Part shown: in pieces, positions 34,097 to 43,517 of the stretch
Numbering within the stretch: position 1 is the first letter of the stretch
How the letters are laid out: every line of letters begins with the position of its first letter
From: Aquimarina mytili
GTDB taxonomy: Bacteria; Bacteroidota; Bacteroidia; Flavobacteriales; Flavobacteriaceae
DNA length: 64,000 nt
Assembly (NCBI RefSeq): GCF_016735115.1
Contig: NZ_JAERQJ010000006.1
Span: 248,001 to 312,000 of the forward strand
Direction of reading: 5' to 3'
Program-made: the position numbers and the translations under genes
Notes under the pieces: generated by a model
What the model saw: only the letters and a program-made list of their open reading frames with translations
Told to the model about the DNA's origin: nothing
The model's database searches: none

Positions 34097-36103
34097 CTAC
34101 ACTTTTTGATTTTGAATTTTATCTTGTAACATCTTGATCTCATCTCGCAATCTGGCAGCTGTCATGAAATCAAGTTCTTTTGCGGCTTTTTCCATTTCTT
34201 TGCGTACGTTTCTAATTCGATTTTCTAGTTGTTCCTTAGTGTAATAAGCTGTTTCTTCTTCTGCGGCTTGTAAAGAGGGAGCAGCTTCAAATTGATAAGG
34301 TTCTACTTTTTTTCCGGCCAAAGCATTATCCAGAGATTTTTTAATGGCTTTAGGTGTAATTCCATGCTGGGTGTTGTATGCGATTTGTTTTTCGCGTCGA
34401 TACTCTGTAGCATCTATCGTTTTTTGCATGCTATCCGTAATTTTATCAGCATACATGATTGCTTTTCCGTTAACATTTCTTGCTGCTCTACCAACGGTTT
34501 GTACCAAAGATCTTTGATTTCTAAGAAATCCTTCTTTATCCGCATCTAGAATTGCTACCAGGGACACTTCTGGGAGATCCAACCCTTCACGAAGTAGGTT
34601 TACCCCGATCAATACATCAAAAATACCTTTTCGTAAATCCTGCATAATTTCAACACGCTCTAGTGTATCCACATCACTATGAATATATCGACAACGAATA
34701 TCTATTCTAGTAAGATATTTGGTTAATTCTTCTGCCATTCTTTTGGTTAGTGTAGTCACTAGTATACGCTCGTCAACATCAATTCTTTTTTGCATTTCTT
34801 CGATAAGGTCATCGATTTGGTTTAAGCTAGGACGAACTTCAATTTCTGGATCTAATAAGCCTGTAGGTCTAATAATCTGCTCTACATAAGTGCCTTCACT
34901 TTTTTGAAGTTCATAATCTGCAGGTGTTGCACTAATATATAATACCTGGTTTTGTAATGCTTCCAACTCTTCAAATTTTAAGGGTCTATTATCCATGGCC
35001 GCAGGAAGTCTAAAACCAAACTCTACTAAATTTTCTTTCCTGGATCGGTCGCCACCATACATAGCATGTGTTTGAGGAATGGTTACATGGCTTTCATCGA
35101 TTACCATTAAATAATCATCAGGAAAATAATCCAAAAGGCAAAACGGTCTTGTGCCGGGGTCCCTACCATCCAGATAGCGAGAGTAGTTTTCTATTCCAGA
35201 GCAATATCCTAATTCTTTGATCATTTCGAGGTCAAAATTAGTGCGCTCTTCAAGGCGTTTGGCTTCTAATGGTTTTCCTATTTCTCTAAAATATTCTACT
35301 TGTTTCCCTAAATCTAAAGCAATTTGATCAATAGCATTGTGCAATACTTCCGGAGAAGTCACAAACATATTGGCAGGGTAGATATTTAATCGATTATATT
35401 TTTCAATAATGGTATTAGTTTGCACATCAAAAGCTTCAATTTCCTCAATTTCATCACCAAAGAAATGTACTCTAAAAGCGTCATCAGCATATCCAGGAAA
35501 AATATCTACGGTATCTCCTTTAATTCTAAAGTTTCCATGTTTAAATTCTCCTTCGGTTCTCGAATACAGGCTTTGTACAAGACGATGCAATAACGCTGTT
35601 CTGGATACAAATTGTCCTTGTTCAATAGAAATTACGTTTTTCTGAAATTCTGCTGGATTTCCAATTCCATACAAACAGGAAACCGAAGCCACAACCAATA
35701 CATCTCTTCTTCCAGATAGGAGGGAAGATGTAGCACTCAAACGAAGCTTTTCAATTTCATCGTTTATAGAAAGATCTTTCTCTATATACGTTCCTGTAGT
35801 AGGGATATAAGCTTCTGGTTGATAATAATCATAGTAAGAGACAAAATACTCTATTGCATTGTTTGGAAAAAACTGTTTAAATTCAGAATACAATTGGGCT
35901 GCTAATGTTTTATTATGTGCTAAAACTAATGTTGGTCGTTGCACTCGCTCTACCACATTAGCCACAGTAAACGTTTTTCCTGATCCCGTAACCCCTAATA
36001 AGGTTTGATATTTTTCGTTAGATTCTATTCCCTCAACCAGCTGTTTTATTGCTTCTGGTTGATCTCCTGTAGGGCTAAATTCTGATTCTAATTCGAACTT
36101 CAT
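34097..36103 (-). CDS. uvrB: excinuclease ABC subunit B
   Basis: UvrB is the damage-verifying helicase-like subunit of nucleotide excision repair. The 668-residue product is of standard length. Walker A is GVTGSGKT (residues 38-45). The beta-hairpin region contains VSYYDYYQPEAYIP. The DEAD-like box is VIDESH, the C-terminal helicase motif includes ILDADKEGFLRN and QTVGRAARN, and the final UVR domain (LDFMTAARLRDEI) is present. All parts are intact. The downstream gene on the same strand is the adenine deaminase-type enzyme. Confidence 0.98.
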   Translation of the reverse strand: MKFELESEFSPTGDQPEAIKQLVEGIESNEKYQTLLGVTGSGKTFTVANVVERVQRPTLVLAHNKTLAAQLYSEFKQFFPNNAIEYFVSYYDYYQPEAYIPTTGTYIEKDLSINDEIEKLRLSATSSLLSGRRDVLVVASVSCLYGIGNPAEFQKNVISIEQGQFVSRTALLHRLVQSLYSRTEGEFKHGNFRIKGDTVDIFPGYADDAFRVHFFGDEIEEIEAFDVQTNTIIEKYNRLNIYPANMFVTSPEVLHNAIDQIALDLGKQVEYFREIGKPLEAKRLEERTNFDLEMIKELGYCSGIENYSRYLDGRDPGTRPFCLLDYFPDDYLMVIDESHVTIPQTHAMYGGDRSRKENLVEFGFRLPAAMDNRPLKFEELEALQNQVLYISATPADYELQKSEGTYVEQIIRPTGLLDPEIEVRPSLNQIDDLIEEMQKRIDVDERILVTTLTKRMAEELTKYLTRIDIRCRYIHSDVDTLERVEIMQDLRKGIFDVLIGVNLLREGLDLPEVSLVAILDADKEGFLRNQRSLVQTVGRAARNVNGKAIMYADKITDSMQKTIDATEYRREKQIAYNTQHGITPKAIKKSLDNALAGKKVEPYQFEAAPSLQAAEEETAYYTKEQLENRIRNVRKEMEKAAKELDFMTAARLRDEIKMLQDKIQNQKV

Positions 36104-36152
36104 AAATGCACTTTCTTTTTCAGAATAAAGATACAGAATCCTGTGTATATGT

Positions 36153-38981
36153 TTATCGAATCAAAGAGAAACTTCCGGTAAGAATTCTGCCATCATCCAA
36201 CTCCACCTTAAACCAATATTCACTGGCGGGCATGAGCTTACCATTCACGGTTCCGTCCCATCCAACTCCTCCAGCTCTAAGCTGTTTTAATAGCTTTCCG
36301 AAACGATCAAAAATTAGAATTAAGGATCCCGACATAACCTCTGTTGATATTCCTTCTACATTCCATGTTTCATGAAAACCATCGCCGTTTGGTGTAAAGT
36401 AGCCGGGAAATCCTACCACTGAAATATCTTTGGTAACTATGGGAACACATCCATTTTTATCTCTGACATATACGGTATGAAATCCTGGCGGAACATCTAC
36501 AAAGGTGGGACTGTCTTGATACGAAGGTACTCTTTCTTCTCCTTCTAATTCTATGGCATATTCATAGTCTCCTAATCCTTCAACATTAACAGTAACGATA
36601 TTGTTGTTTATGGCATCTATAATGTCTACTGATGTTATAGAAGCAATGCTAGATGCAATTACCTCGATGGTTCTGGTTTTTGAACACCCAGTTAGATTAC
36701 TAGTAACCTCTACAGTATAAATACCAGCTTGAGCTACCGAAATAATGTCTGTCGTTTCTCCAGTAGACCATAAGATGGTAAAATCATCTGGAATGTTATT
36801 AGGTTGTATATCTGCATCAATTTCTATAGCACTTTGATTTTGACAGATAAAATATTGTTCTTCATCTTCTATATCAGGTAACGAAACTACAAATAATTGT
36901 ATAGTGCTAATTCCAAAGCAATCTGCACCATTTTCGACCTTAGCATAAACAATATCATCTCCTTGAGAATTTTGTGTGGGATTGGTATAGGTCGTAATAG
37001 GGTTTATATTGAGTAACGCATCTTCTGGGCTTTCAAAATAACGAACAATCAATCCAGGGGTTGGAATCCCAAAGAGTATTTGCGGGTTGGCTTCAGAAAG
37101 ATTAAAAGTTGTAAAACCATCCTCGTTTCCATCATCATCGCATGCCCTTAGTTCTACATCATTTACACTGGTTGTACTCACTTGTAATGTAAGTGTTGAG
37201 ATGCTAAAACAGTTTGTGTTATTATTGTTTATTACTCTGGCATATATCTGTTGATTGTTTTGGTTGTTTTGAAACGTATTGATATTTGTAATTTCTGGAG
37301 ATCCGGCTTGTGCCGAGGGCATGTCTAGAAAAAATTGTGTTGAAAAATTGCTGTTACCTCCAGTGAGTTGATTATTCGCAAAGCTTAAATCAAACAGTGT
37401 AATATTGTCTCCTATGGTTTGATAAGCATCACATTGTATTAACGTTGAAGGAATATTTGCCGGCACTTCATAAAAAGTTGCATTTGCCACACCGATAAGA
37501 GGACAACTACCATCATTTAAGTCGACTTCTAATCTATAATTTGCTGTGGTAGTTATGTCCAAGAAATTGTTGGTATTTGCTATTTGAACATTATCTACAA
37601 ACCAAGTATACGTTGCTGTGGGAATATTGGGATAAGACAATTGATAGGTGTCTCCTTCACAAAGAGGTAAATTTACATTATTTGGGTCTCCATTGTTTAT
37701 AATATCAATCGTTTGTGCAAAAATAGATTGAATGAAGGGTGGAAGCCCCAACAACGGAAATCTAATTCCATCGGTATTGACTAATACACCTCTTTCATTA
37801 TAGATTAGTACTGATGCCAAATCTTCGGGATTTTCTATTACGCCTAAGTGGCTTCCGGTTTGGTTAATAATATCAAATAATGAACGATAAATTTTGCCAT
37901 CAGGTCCTAATTGTATGGCACCTGCAGCAAATGAAGAGGTTTGCTGATTAAGTTGATTCTGAATTCTTGTTCCGCTTGAAGCAATTTGATTATCGGGCAA
38001 TGATAGATCATATTGCACCATATAACTTTGTCCATTACCAGCAGGTCCAATATCATATGTAGCATATAGCCGTTGTCCTGTTTGAGAGAATTCTATTCCG
38101 TAAGGAGAATCAATATTACTTAGTTCAATTTCATTAGTAATTTGACCTGTAACATTGTCAAAGTCATATATAAGAACTTTCCCATTGGCATCTCCACCAG
38201 GTATATTCGAAAATCCAAAGTGTGCTACAGCTAATTTATCACCTTCTGGCGATGCTTTGATATAACCAAGTGCGTTACGACGATATCCCGAAGCAGGAAC
38301 TGTAACACCAATTTTTGAGGTGACTGGAGTAGGATCTACACCTGTTGAACTAATTCTAAACGAATAAAATGTATCTACAAAATGTGTAATAACCCAAAAC
38401 GAATCACAATCATCACTTTTCACAGCTGTAATTTTCTCTGAGCATTTATATTGGCTTTCCAGGTTATTGGATGTGTCATAAGTGATTAGAGGAATATTCT
38501 TTTGAGAATTCAGTACATCTCCATTTCCTCCATCCAAAGTGATATCAACAACAGAGTACATGAATCCATCGTTAATGCCATCTCCATCAGTAGTAGAAGC
38601 ATCATTGTCTGCGTTAAAATGATGAGGCTCATCAACTGTAAAAATAATATACAGGTTTGGGTTATTAGGTTGAGGAACGATCAAAGCAGATGAAGTACTA
38701 GATGGATCTCCCTTAAGATTAGTACCATTAGGCATAATATTATGAAACCTATTCCAAACGGTGATTCCATCAGTATAAAAAAGTAAACTACCCGTAGCAT
38801 CAGATATTGTTGTGCACCCTTCTAATGTGTTTACTTGTCCATTGGTAAGTGCTGTAGGTGGGGTGGTGTTAAAACTAATCCCTGCATTTTGTCCAAAGTA
38901 CCAGTTGTTGGCTTCTCCTTGGCCTATGACTGGAGTAGTACTGAGTAAACCGATAAAAAAGAGGACATATAAATATCTCAT
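36153..38981 (-). CDS. T9SS type B sorting domain-containing secreted protein
   Basis: The 942-residue protein starts at ATG 38981, giving the signal peptide MRYLYVLFFIGLLSTTPVIG. An ATG five codons upstream is less suitable. The N-terminal half (about 25-420) looks like a WD40/PD40-type beta-propeller (NWYFGQNAGISFN, LLFYTDGITVWN). Ig-like or PKD-like beta domains follow. The last 80 or so residues form the gliding-motility-associated C-terminal domain (FTPNGDGFHETWNVEG, IFDRFGKLLKQL, GWDGTVNGKLMPAS, then a FSLIR end). This domain targets the protein through the type IX secretion system to the surface or medium. Adhesion or matrix roles are typical, but the exact function is unknown. The gene is single, 48 nt upstream of uvrB. 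Confidence 0.92.
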   Translation of the reverse strand: MRYLYVLFFIGLLSTTPVIGQGEANNWYFGQNAGISFNTTPPTALTNGQVNTLEGCTTISDATGSLLFYTDGITVWNRFHNIMPNGTNLKGDPSSTSSALIVPQPNNPNLYIIFTVDEPHHFNADNDASTTDGDGINDGFMYSVVDITLDGGNGDVLNSQKNIPLITYDTSNNLESQYKCSEKITAVKSDDCDSFWVITHFVDTFYSFRISSTGVDPTPVTSKIGVTVPASGYRRNALGYIKASPEGDKLAVAHFGFSNIPGGDANGKVLIYDFDNVTGQITNEIELSNIDSPYGIEFSQTGQRLYATYDIGPAGNGQSYMVQYDLSLPDNQIASSGTRIQNQLNQQTSSFAAGAIQLGPDGKIYRSLFDIINQTGSHLGVIENPEDLASVLIYNERGVLVNTDGIRFPLLGLPPFIQSIFAQTIDIINNGDPNNVNLPLCEGDTYQLSYPNIPTATYTWFVDNVQIANTNNFLDITTTANYRLEVDLNDGSCPLIGVANATFYEVPANIPSTLIQCDAYQTIGDNITLFDLSFANNQLTGGNSNFSTQFFLDMPSAQAGSPEITNINTFQNNQNNQQIYARVINNNNTNCFSISTLTLQVSTTSVNDVELRACDDDGNEDGFTTFNLSEANPQILFGIPTPGLIVRYFESPEDALLNINPITTYTNPTQNSQGDDIVYAKVENGADCFGISTIQLFVVSLPDIEDEEQYFICQNQSAIEIDADIQPNNIPDDFTILWSTGETTDIISVAQAGIYTVEVTSNLTGCSKTRTIEVIASSIASITSVDIIDAINNNIVTVNVEGLGDYEYAIELEGEERVPSYQDSPTFVDVPPGFHTVYVRDKNGCVPIVTKDISVVGFPGYFTPNGDGFHETWNVEGISTEVMSGSLILIFDRFGKLLKQLRAGGVGWDGTVNGKLMPASEYWFKVELDDGRILTGSFSLIR

Positions 38982-39008
38982 TGAGCACACTATCAAGCTC
39001 TAAAGATA

Positions 39009-39845
39009 TTATAAATCTCTCTTTTTAAGCAATCGATACGAAAGAATGACAAAAATCGCTGTCCATACCATCACAATTAAAACCTCATACCAATGCACTA
39101 GATAGTCTTTTTGAAAATTTTCACCAAGTTGATTTGCAGCAGATTGTATGAAATTTAATCGACTAAATGGTTCAATAATAAGATTGCTCATTGATTCTAA
39201 AGGAAAAAATTGAACAATATTATCTGCTATTTGTGTCCCTTTAAATATTTTAAACTTTAATAGAGCGTAAACGATATTTTCGATAATCCACCAAATAAAC
39301 AAAAAACCTAGAGCAAAGGCAGAACGTTTAACCAGAACTCCTAAAAACATACAAAAAGCAAAAAAGCCCATGAGCTTGGTAAAGTATGCTAACACATATT
39401 CTAAATCTGAGAAAACGATCGAAAATTCGTTGTAATCAGAGAAACTGAGTCCTAGAATAAGAGATACAGTAAACAAAAACAATGTCGATGCTAAGGCGTA
39501 GACAATAACGGTCAAAAATTTGGATCCAATAAACTCCTTTTTGCTAAGTCCATCAATTAAATTTTGTTTTAGAGTTCGATGGCTATACTCATTTGCCATC
39601 ATAGAAACAATAACAATAGCTAGAAAAAGCTTAGCCCACGATGCTATATATGTAGTAAAATGCCAAATATATGGAAAGTTGAAAATCCCTTGGTCAGCAA
39701 TTCTAAATTTAATACCTGCAAAGTTAAATTCTATTGAGGCAATTAAAGCTATAAAAGTAAAGAGGACAAAGTATGTTATTGTAATTACTTTGGCGGCTTT
39801 ATTGTATCTGAATTTTTGAAATTCTATATTAAGTAATCGTAACAT
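39009..39845 (-). CDS. ABC transporter permease (ABC-2 type)
   Basis: The 278-residue membrane protein has six or so hydrophobic segments spread over its length (first near 18-40, last near 250-270) and ends in a basic tail RLLKKRDL. The segment ANEYSHRTLKQNLIDGLSKKEFI is the usual cytoplasmic loop of ABC-2 permeases. It is the partner of the ATPase gene lying 4 nt upstream on the same strand. The substrate cannot be told, and lipid, peptide or antibiotic export are all possible for this family. Confidence 0.88.
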   Translation of the reverse strand: MLRLLNIEFQKFRYNKAAKVITITYFVLFTFIALIASIEFNFAGIKFRIADQGIFNFPYIWHFTTYIASWAKLFLAIVIVSMMANEYSHRTLKQNLIDGLSKKEFIGSKFLTVIVYALASTLFLFTVSLILGLSFSDYNEFSIVFSDLEYVLAYFTKLMGFFAFCMFLGVLVKRSAFALGFLFIWWIIENIVYALLKFKIFKGTQIADNIVQFFPLESMSNLIIEPFSRLNFIQSAANQLGENFQKDYLVHWYEVLIVMVWTAIFVILSYRLLKKRDL

Positions 39846-39849
39846 TGAT

Positions 39850-40749
39850 TTAGTTTAAGTTGTTGGTAAGTTGTAAGAATTGTTCTTCTAGGCTTTCTTT
39901 TCTTTTTACGAGATGAGTCAGTACAATTCCCTCTTTAAATAATTGTCTATTAAGACTTTCTTCATCTAATTCATGTGCTAAGAAAGCAATGATCTTATCT
40001 CCTTCTTCTTTATAATTTTTGAAGTCTTTATGATCAGATATCCATTTTTTGAGAATAGAGTTTTGATTGCTCTTTAATTCGAAGAATCCATAGCTTGCAT
40101 TCATTTCATCAACTGGGCCAGAATATAATTTTACTCCTTTTCTTATAATGACGACATGACTACATACTTTCTCTACTTCATCAAGCAGGTGAGAGGCAAG
40201 TAGAATGGTAGTTCCTTTTGAAGCAATTTTTTTTATAATCTCTCTGATTTGATGTATTCCTTGGGGATCTAAACCGTTAGTAGGTTCATCAAGAATTAAG
40301 ATTTCGGGATCATTTAATAATGCCGAAGCAATTGCAAGTCGCTGTTTCATCCCAAGAGAAAATGTTCTGAATTTACTGTCTTTACGATCTAGTAAACCTA
40401 CAATTTCCAATTTTTCTTCAACTTTTGCAGAAGAAACTTCTTTGATTTGACATACTAGTTTTAGATTTTGAGCAGCGGTCATATACGGATAAAAATTAGG
40501 ACGCTCTATTATAGCGCCTACTTTTTTAAGAGCCTCATGCGTTGAGGTGTTGCCATCAAACCATGTAAAATTCCCAGAAGTTCTATTAACTACATTGAGA
40601 ACAATACCCAAAGTTGTTGATTTCCCGCTTCCATTAGGACCAAGAATACCATATACATTTCCTTTTTTGATTGTAAAAGAAAGGTTTTTTACGGCAGTAA
40701 TTGGACCAAATTTTTTGGTTAGATTATTGAGTGTAAGAATAGTTTCCAA
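39850..40749 (-). CDS. ABC transporter ATP-binding protein
   Basis: The 299-residue ATPase has Walker A GPNGSGKS (37-44), the signature FSLGMKQRLA, and Walker B with switch ILILDEPTNGLD. The family H-loop histidine lies in ASHLLDEVEKVC. A C-terminal extension of about 75 residues follows, as in many ABC-2 exporter ATPases. It energises the permease encoded 4 nt downstream, forming a two-gene operon. The promoter must lie in the 147-bp region shared with the divergent kinase-like gene. Confidence 0.93.
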   Translation of the reverse strand: METILTLNNLTKKFGPITAVKNLSFTIKKGNVYGILGPNGSGKSTTLGIVLNVVNRTSGNFTWFDGNTSTHEALKKVGAIIERPNFYPYMTAAQNLKLVCQIKEVSSAKVEEKLEIVGLLDRKDSKFRTFSLGMKQRLAIASALLNDPEILILDEPTNGLDPQGIHQIREIIKKIASKGTTILLASHLLDEVEKVCSHVVIIRKGVKLYSGPVDEMNASYGFFELKSNQNSILKKWISDHKDFKNYKEEGDKIIAFLAHELDEESLNRQLFKEGIVLTHLVKRKESLEEQFLQLTNNLN

Positions 40750-40896
40750 TTGCGATTTTTTAGGCGGTTATATTAAACAAGACGAAAAATACGGCTTTTT
40801 GTTACATCCAAAGTAAAATGGTTTGTTGTGGTTTTTTGAACATTTTGGTGTTTAGGGTTTGAAATTTGTAAATTGCTTGTCTTATAGAAGTTTGTT

Positions 40897-41964
40897 ATGG
40901 AAGAAAAGTTAATGTCGAAAAAGAAGCCGACTTACCCAATAAATGACCTGCTGGATACCTACTTAAAAGCGTGCAATAGAAAAATTAAGATCCCTGTATT
41001 TTATGATGATTTGCTGCGTTTTTCTGGGTCAATTGTGGTATATGACAGTAATGATGAGGATACTTTGTGGGTTCGTGTATATTATGAAGAGCATGAAAGA
41101 CCTGAAATAGAATCTAGTCTTAAAAAAGTATATACAATTCTTCATTCTGATGGAAATGAAGATGCTATAGAGTTTCTTAATATTGATGCCATTGACTATT
41201 GTACTTTCGGGAACTCCAAACCTTTTAGAATTAAAGTTCGAAATATCCTAAACGACAATTATACCTATATCTATGTAAAGAAAGCTGATGCCTCTCGTAT
41301 TTATGGTTTAGAACTTGAGCATATGTTTTCTCCTAATCGTATCAATTTTTTAGTCTATAAAAACACCTTGATAGAAGAACATATTGCGGGGATACCCGGG
41401 GATGTATTTATAAAAGATTTTTTACCGGATCTAAGCGATCAAGCAAAATCGCAAATTGCTAAAGAATTTGTAAAGTTTAATGAGCGCTGCCAGATGCGGT
41501 TATTAGGTGATATGAGGTCTTATAATTATGTGATTATCCCTATTCATGATTTTGACCATGTAGAATATAAAATTAGAGCGATCGATTTTGATCAACAATG
41601 TTTTGAAGGAAAACTAAAAGTATATCAACCTCAATTTTTTAAGGAAAACTTTGATATGGTGGATGTAGTAATGAAAAAGTTACAGCCTAATTCGATAGAA
41701 CAATATAAAAAGGAAGAACGTTCGATATTAGCTAAACGTATTTTAGCTTCGAGATCCAGATATGAGAATTTGGTAGAGTGTATGTGTGAAGATCGTATTT
41801 CGACTGAAGAAAACTTAAAAGAACTACGAGAACATCTTTATAATTTTACATTAGATTTAAAATTTAGACGAAGCGGTTCTATGGGAGAGGTACTTAAAAC
41901 AGCTCTTGATTTTGTAAGGCGTAATTATGAGAATGTGAATATGAAAAACTTATTGGATAAATAA
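40897..41964 (+). CDS. hypothetical protein with kinase-like catalytic pattern
   Basis: The 355-residue cytoplasmic protein has no family that I can name, although close relatives seem common in Bacteroidota. Its order of motifs fits a protein-kinase/aminoglycoside-phosphotransferase fold. A lysine pair lies in YIYVKKADASR (128-129), followed by an acidic helix (LELEH, 139-141) and a hinge-like region (158-175). The catalytic-loop-like G-D-M-R-S-Y-N has Asp205 and Asn210 in D-x4-N spacing, and a D-F-D (230-232) sits in the position of DFG. The C-terminal 100 residues are helical and charged. An ATG at 40912 (five codons later) is an alternative start. It is divergent from the ABC transporter operon. 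Confidence 0.55.
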   Translation: MEEKLMSKKKPTYPINDLLDTYLKACNRKIKIPVFYDDLLRFSGSIVVYDSNDEDTLWVRVYYEEHERPEIESSLKKVYTILHSDGNEDAIEFLNIDAIDYCTFGNSKPFRIKVRNILNDNYTYIYVKKADASRIYGLELEHMFSPNRINFLVYKNTLIEEHIAGIPGDVFIKDFLPDLSDQAKSQIAKEFVKFNERCQMRLLGDMRSYNYVIIPIHDFDHVEYKIRAIDFDQQCFEGKLKVYQPQFFKENFDMVDVVMKKLQPNSIEQYKKEERSILAKRILASRSRYENLVECMCEDRISTEENLKELREHLYNFTLDLKFRRSGSMGEVLKTALDFVRRNYENVNMKNLLDK

Positions 41965-42020
41965 AGAGTTATTAAACCAAAAAGTATTTGAGTTGAGATT
42001 TTATTAAAGTCTAAATTGAT

Positions 42021-42716
42021 ATGAGAATCAAATCCTGGCGTTATGTATTAGTGTTTTTCGGAATAATGTTTTTTTGGATGTGGAATAATTTTGAATTGCC
42101 GAAATTTTATCCTTTTGAAAGAATAGAGAAGGCTGAAGCTTTGGTTTTTTATTCGGAGAAAATTCCTCCAAAATTACCTTTCGCTGATTTTCGCAACGAA
42201 TTTGATTTAAGTATTAAATTTATCTATAAAGTAAATCAAAAGGTCTTTATTTCTGAATATAGGGCTTATAAAGCATCCATGTTTCAAAAAGAAGGAGATT
42301 CTATAATGGTTGAATATAGTACTGGTGATCCAAGCAAGGTTAGGTATACAAAGTCTTTAAGGAAAAGAAAAACGAAGAGACTGCAATTCCGAAAAAACTT
42401 TCATCACATAAAAGAAAATGGATATAAAAATTTAGAATTGGTTGAAAGTTTATTCACTTATGAAGACTATGCCGAATATGGTAAGAAATTAATAAAAACT
42501 ACAGGCGTATTTAAGAAAACAGGAGATACGATTAAACTAACTTCTTTAATGTATTACGATGATGTAAGGGTTGGCGGTACTTTGATAGAAGAAATAAAAC
42601 CAATTAATAGACAATTAGAAGAATTTGAAATAAGTGATTTTTTAATGGTTTCTAATAATCATATTGTAGAGATACGTACAGGCTGTAATTTTAAGTTAAG
42701 TGGAAGTAACTTATAA
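42021..42716 (+). CDS. membrane-anchored hypothetical protein
   Basis: This 231-residue protein has one N-terminal hydrophobic segment (about 8-23, YVLVFFGIMFFWMW), which should anchor it in the membrane or serve as an uncleaved signal. The remainder is soluble, basic and rich in beta-strand propensity. GDSIMVEYSTGDPSKVRY recalls DUF3592-type domains, but the match is too weak to assign. It follows the kinase-like gene by 56 nt on the same strand and could be co-transcribed. It is convergent with the TauE/SafE gene. Function unknown. Confidence 0.5.
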   Translation: MRIKSWRYVLVFFGIMFFWMWNNFELPKFYPFERIEKAEALVFYSEKIPPKLPFADFRNEFDLSIKFIYKVNQKVFISEYRAYKASMFQKEGDSIMVEYSTGDPSKVRYTKSLRKRKTKRLQFRKNFHHIKENGYKNLELVESLFTYEDYAEYGKKLIKTTGVFKKTGDTIKLTSLMYYDDVRVGGTLIEEIKPINRQLEEFEISDFLMVSNNHIVEIRTGCNFKLSGSNL

Positions 42717-42735
42717 TGTAGTTGGATGTCTTATT

Positions 42736-43509
42736 TCATATAATGCCAATACCGAGAAGAATTGCAAAAACAATCAATAAAATACCAACCACTACTTGTA
42801 TGGTATTGATCGTTATTTTTTTTAGAAATTTATTTCCAAAATATGCCCCGATAAAGGCCATTACAGAAGCAGTAACGAGCATGGGGTAGTTTAAACTATT
42901 GCGCAATTGCCATAGATCTTTGGCGTATATAGAAATTCTGGAAACATCGATAAAGCATGCAATAGAAACTCCAGTAGCAATAAAAGCTTCTTTGCTTAGT
43001 TGTGCCCGTATCAAAAAGGCAGTTCGCAATGCCCCTTGATGACCAGATAAGCCTCCGAAAAAACCACTTAAAGCACCACCTAGAGGTAAGTATTTGGTGT
43101 TAATTTCTAATCTCTTTAGCTTAGGGATAAGATCAAAGAAAGAAAAGAAAATCAATAGTGTGGCAATACATATTTTTACAGCAGTGATTTGATACTCTTT
43201 GTCTGAAACTCTATACGTATATAAAGGTTGTATATCGGTCAAAGTACCTAGTAGGTACGCACCAAGAAAGGCAAATAAAACTGCAGGTAAACCAAACCGA
43301 AATACTGTTTTTAAATTCGCTTTTTTGCCAATAAGAACCAGCTTAAATAAATTGTTGAGTAGATGAACTATAGCAGTAAGTGCAATTGCAATATCTATTG
43401 GAAAAAATAAAGCAAATACAGGCATCAACAATGTGCCCAAACCGAAGCCCGAAAAAAAGGTTAATCCTGACCCCAATGAAGCAACAATGCCAATGAAAAC
43501 AAAATCCAT
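42736..43509 (-). CDS. TauE/SafE family permease (sulfite exporter-like)
   Basis: The 257-residue protein has about eight membrane segments arranged as two repeats, each with a conserved glycine-rich stretch: SLGSGLTFFSGFGLGTLLMP at the start and PLGGALSGFFGGLSGHQG near 143-160. This is the TauE/SafE pattern of anion exporters, where members move sulfite, sulfoacetate or other organic anions. No sulfur-metabolism neighbours are seen, so the substrate remains open. The gene follows the nucleoid-associated protein gene by 8 nt on the same strand, so they probably form an operon. Confidence 0.9.
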   Translation of the reverse strand: MDFVFIGIVASLGSGLTFFSGFGLGTLLMPVFALFFPIDIAIALTAIVHLLNNLFKLVLIGKKANLKTVFRFGLPAVLFAFLGAYLLGTLTDIQPLYTYRVSDKEYQITAVKICIATLLIFFSFFDLIPKLKRLEINTKYLPLGGALSGFFGGLSGHQGALRTAFLIRAQLSKEAFIATGVSIACFIDVSRISIYAKDLWQLRNSLNYPMLVTASVMAFIGAYFGNKFLKKITINTIQVVVGILLIVFAILLGIGII

Positions 43510-43517
43510 GTTTTGTA

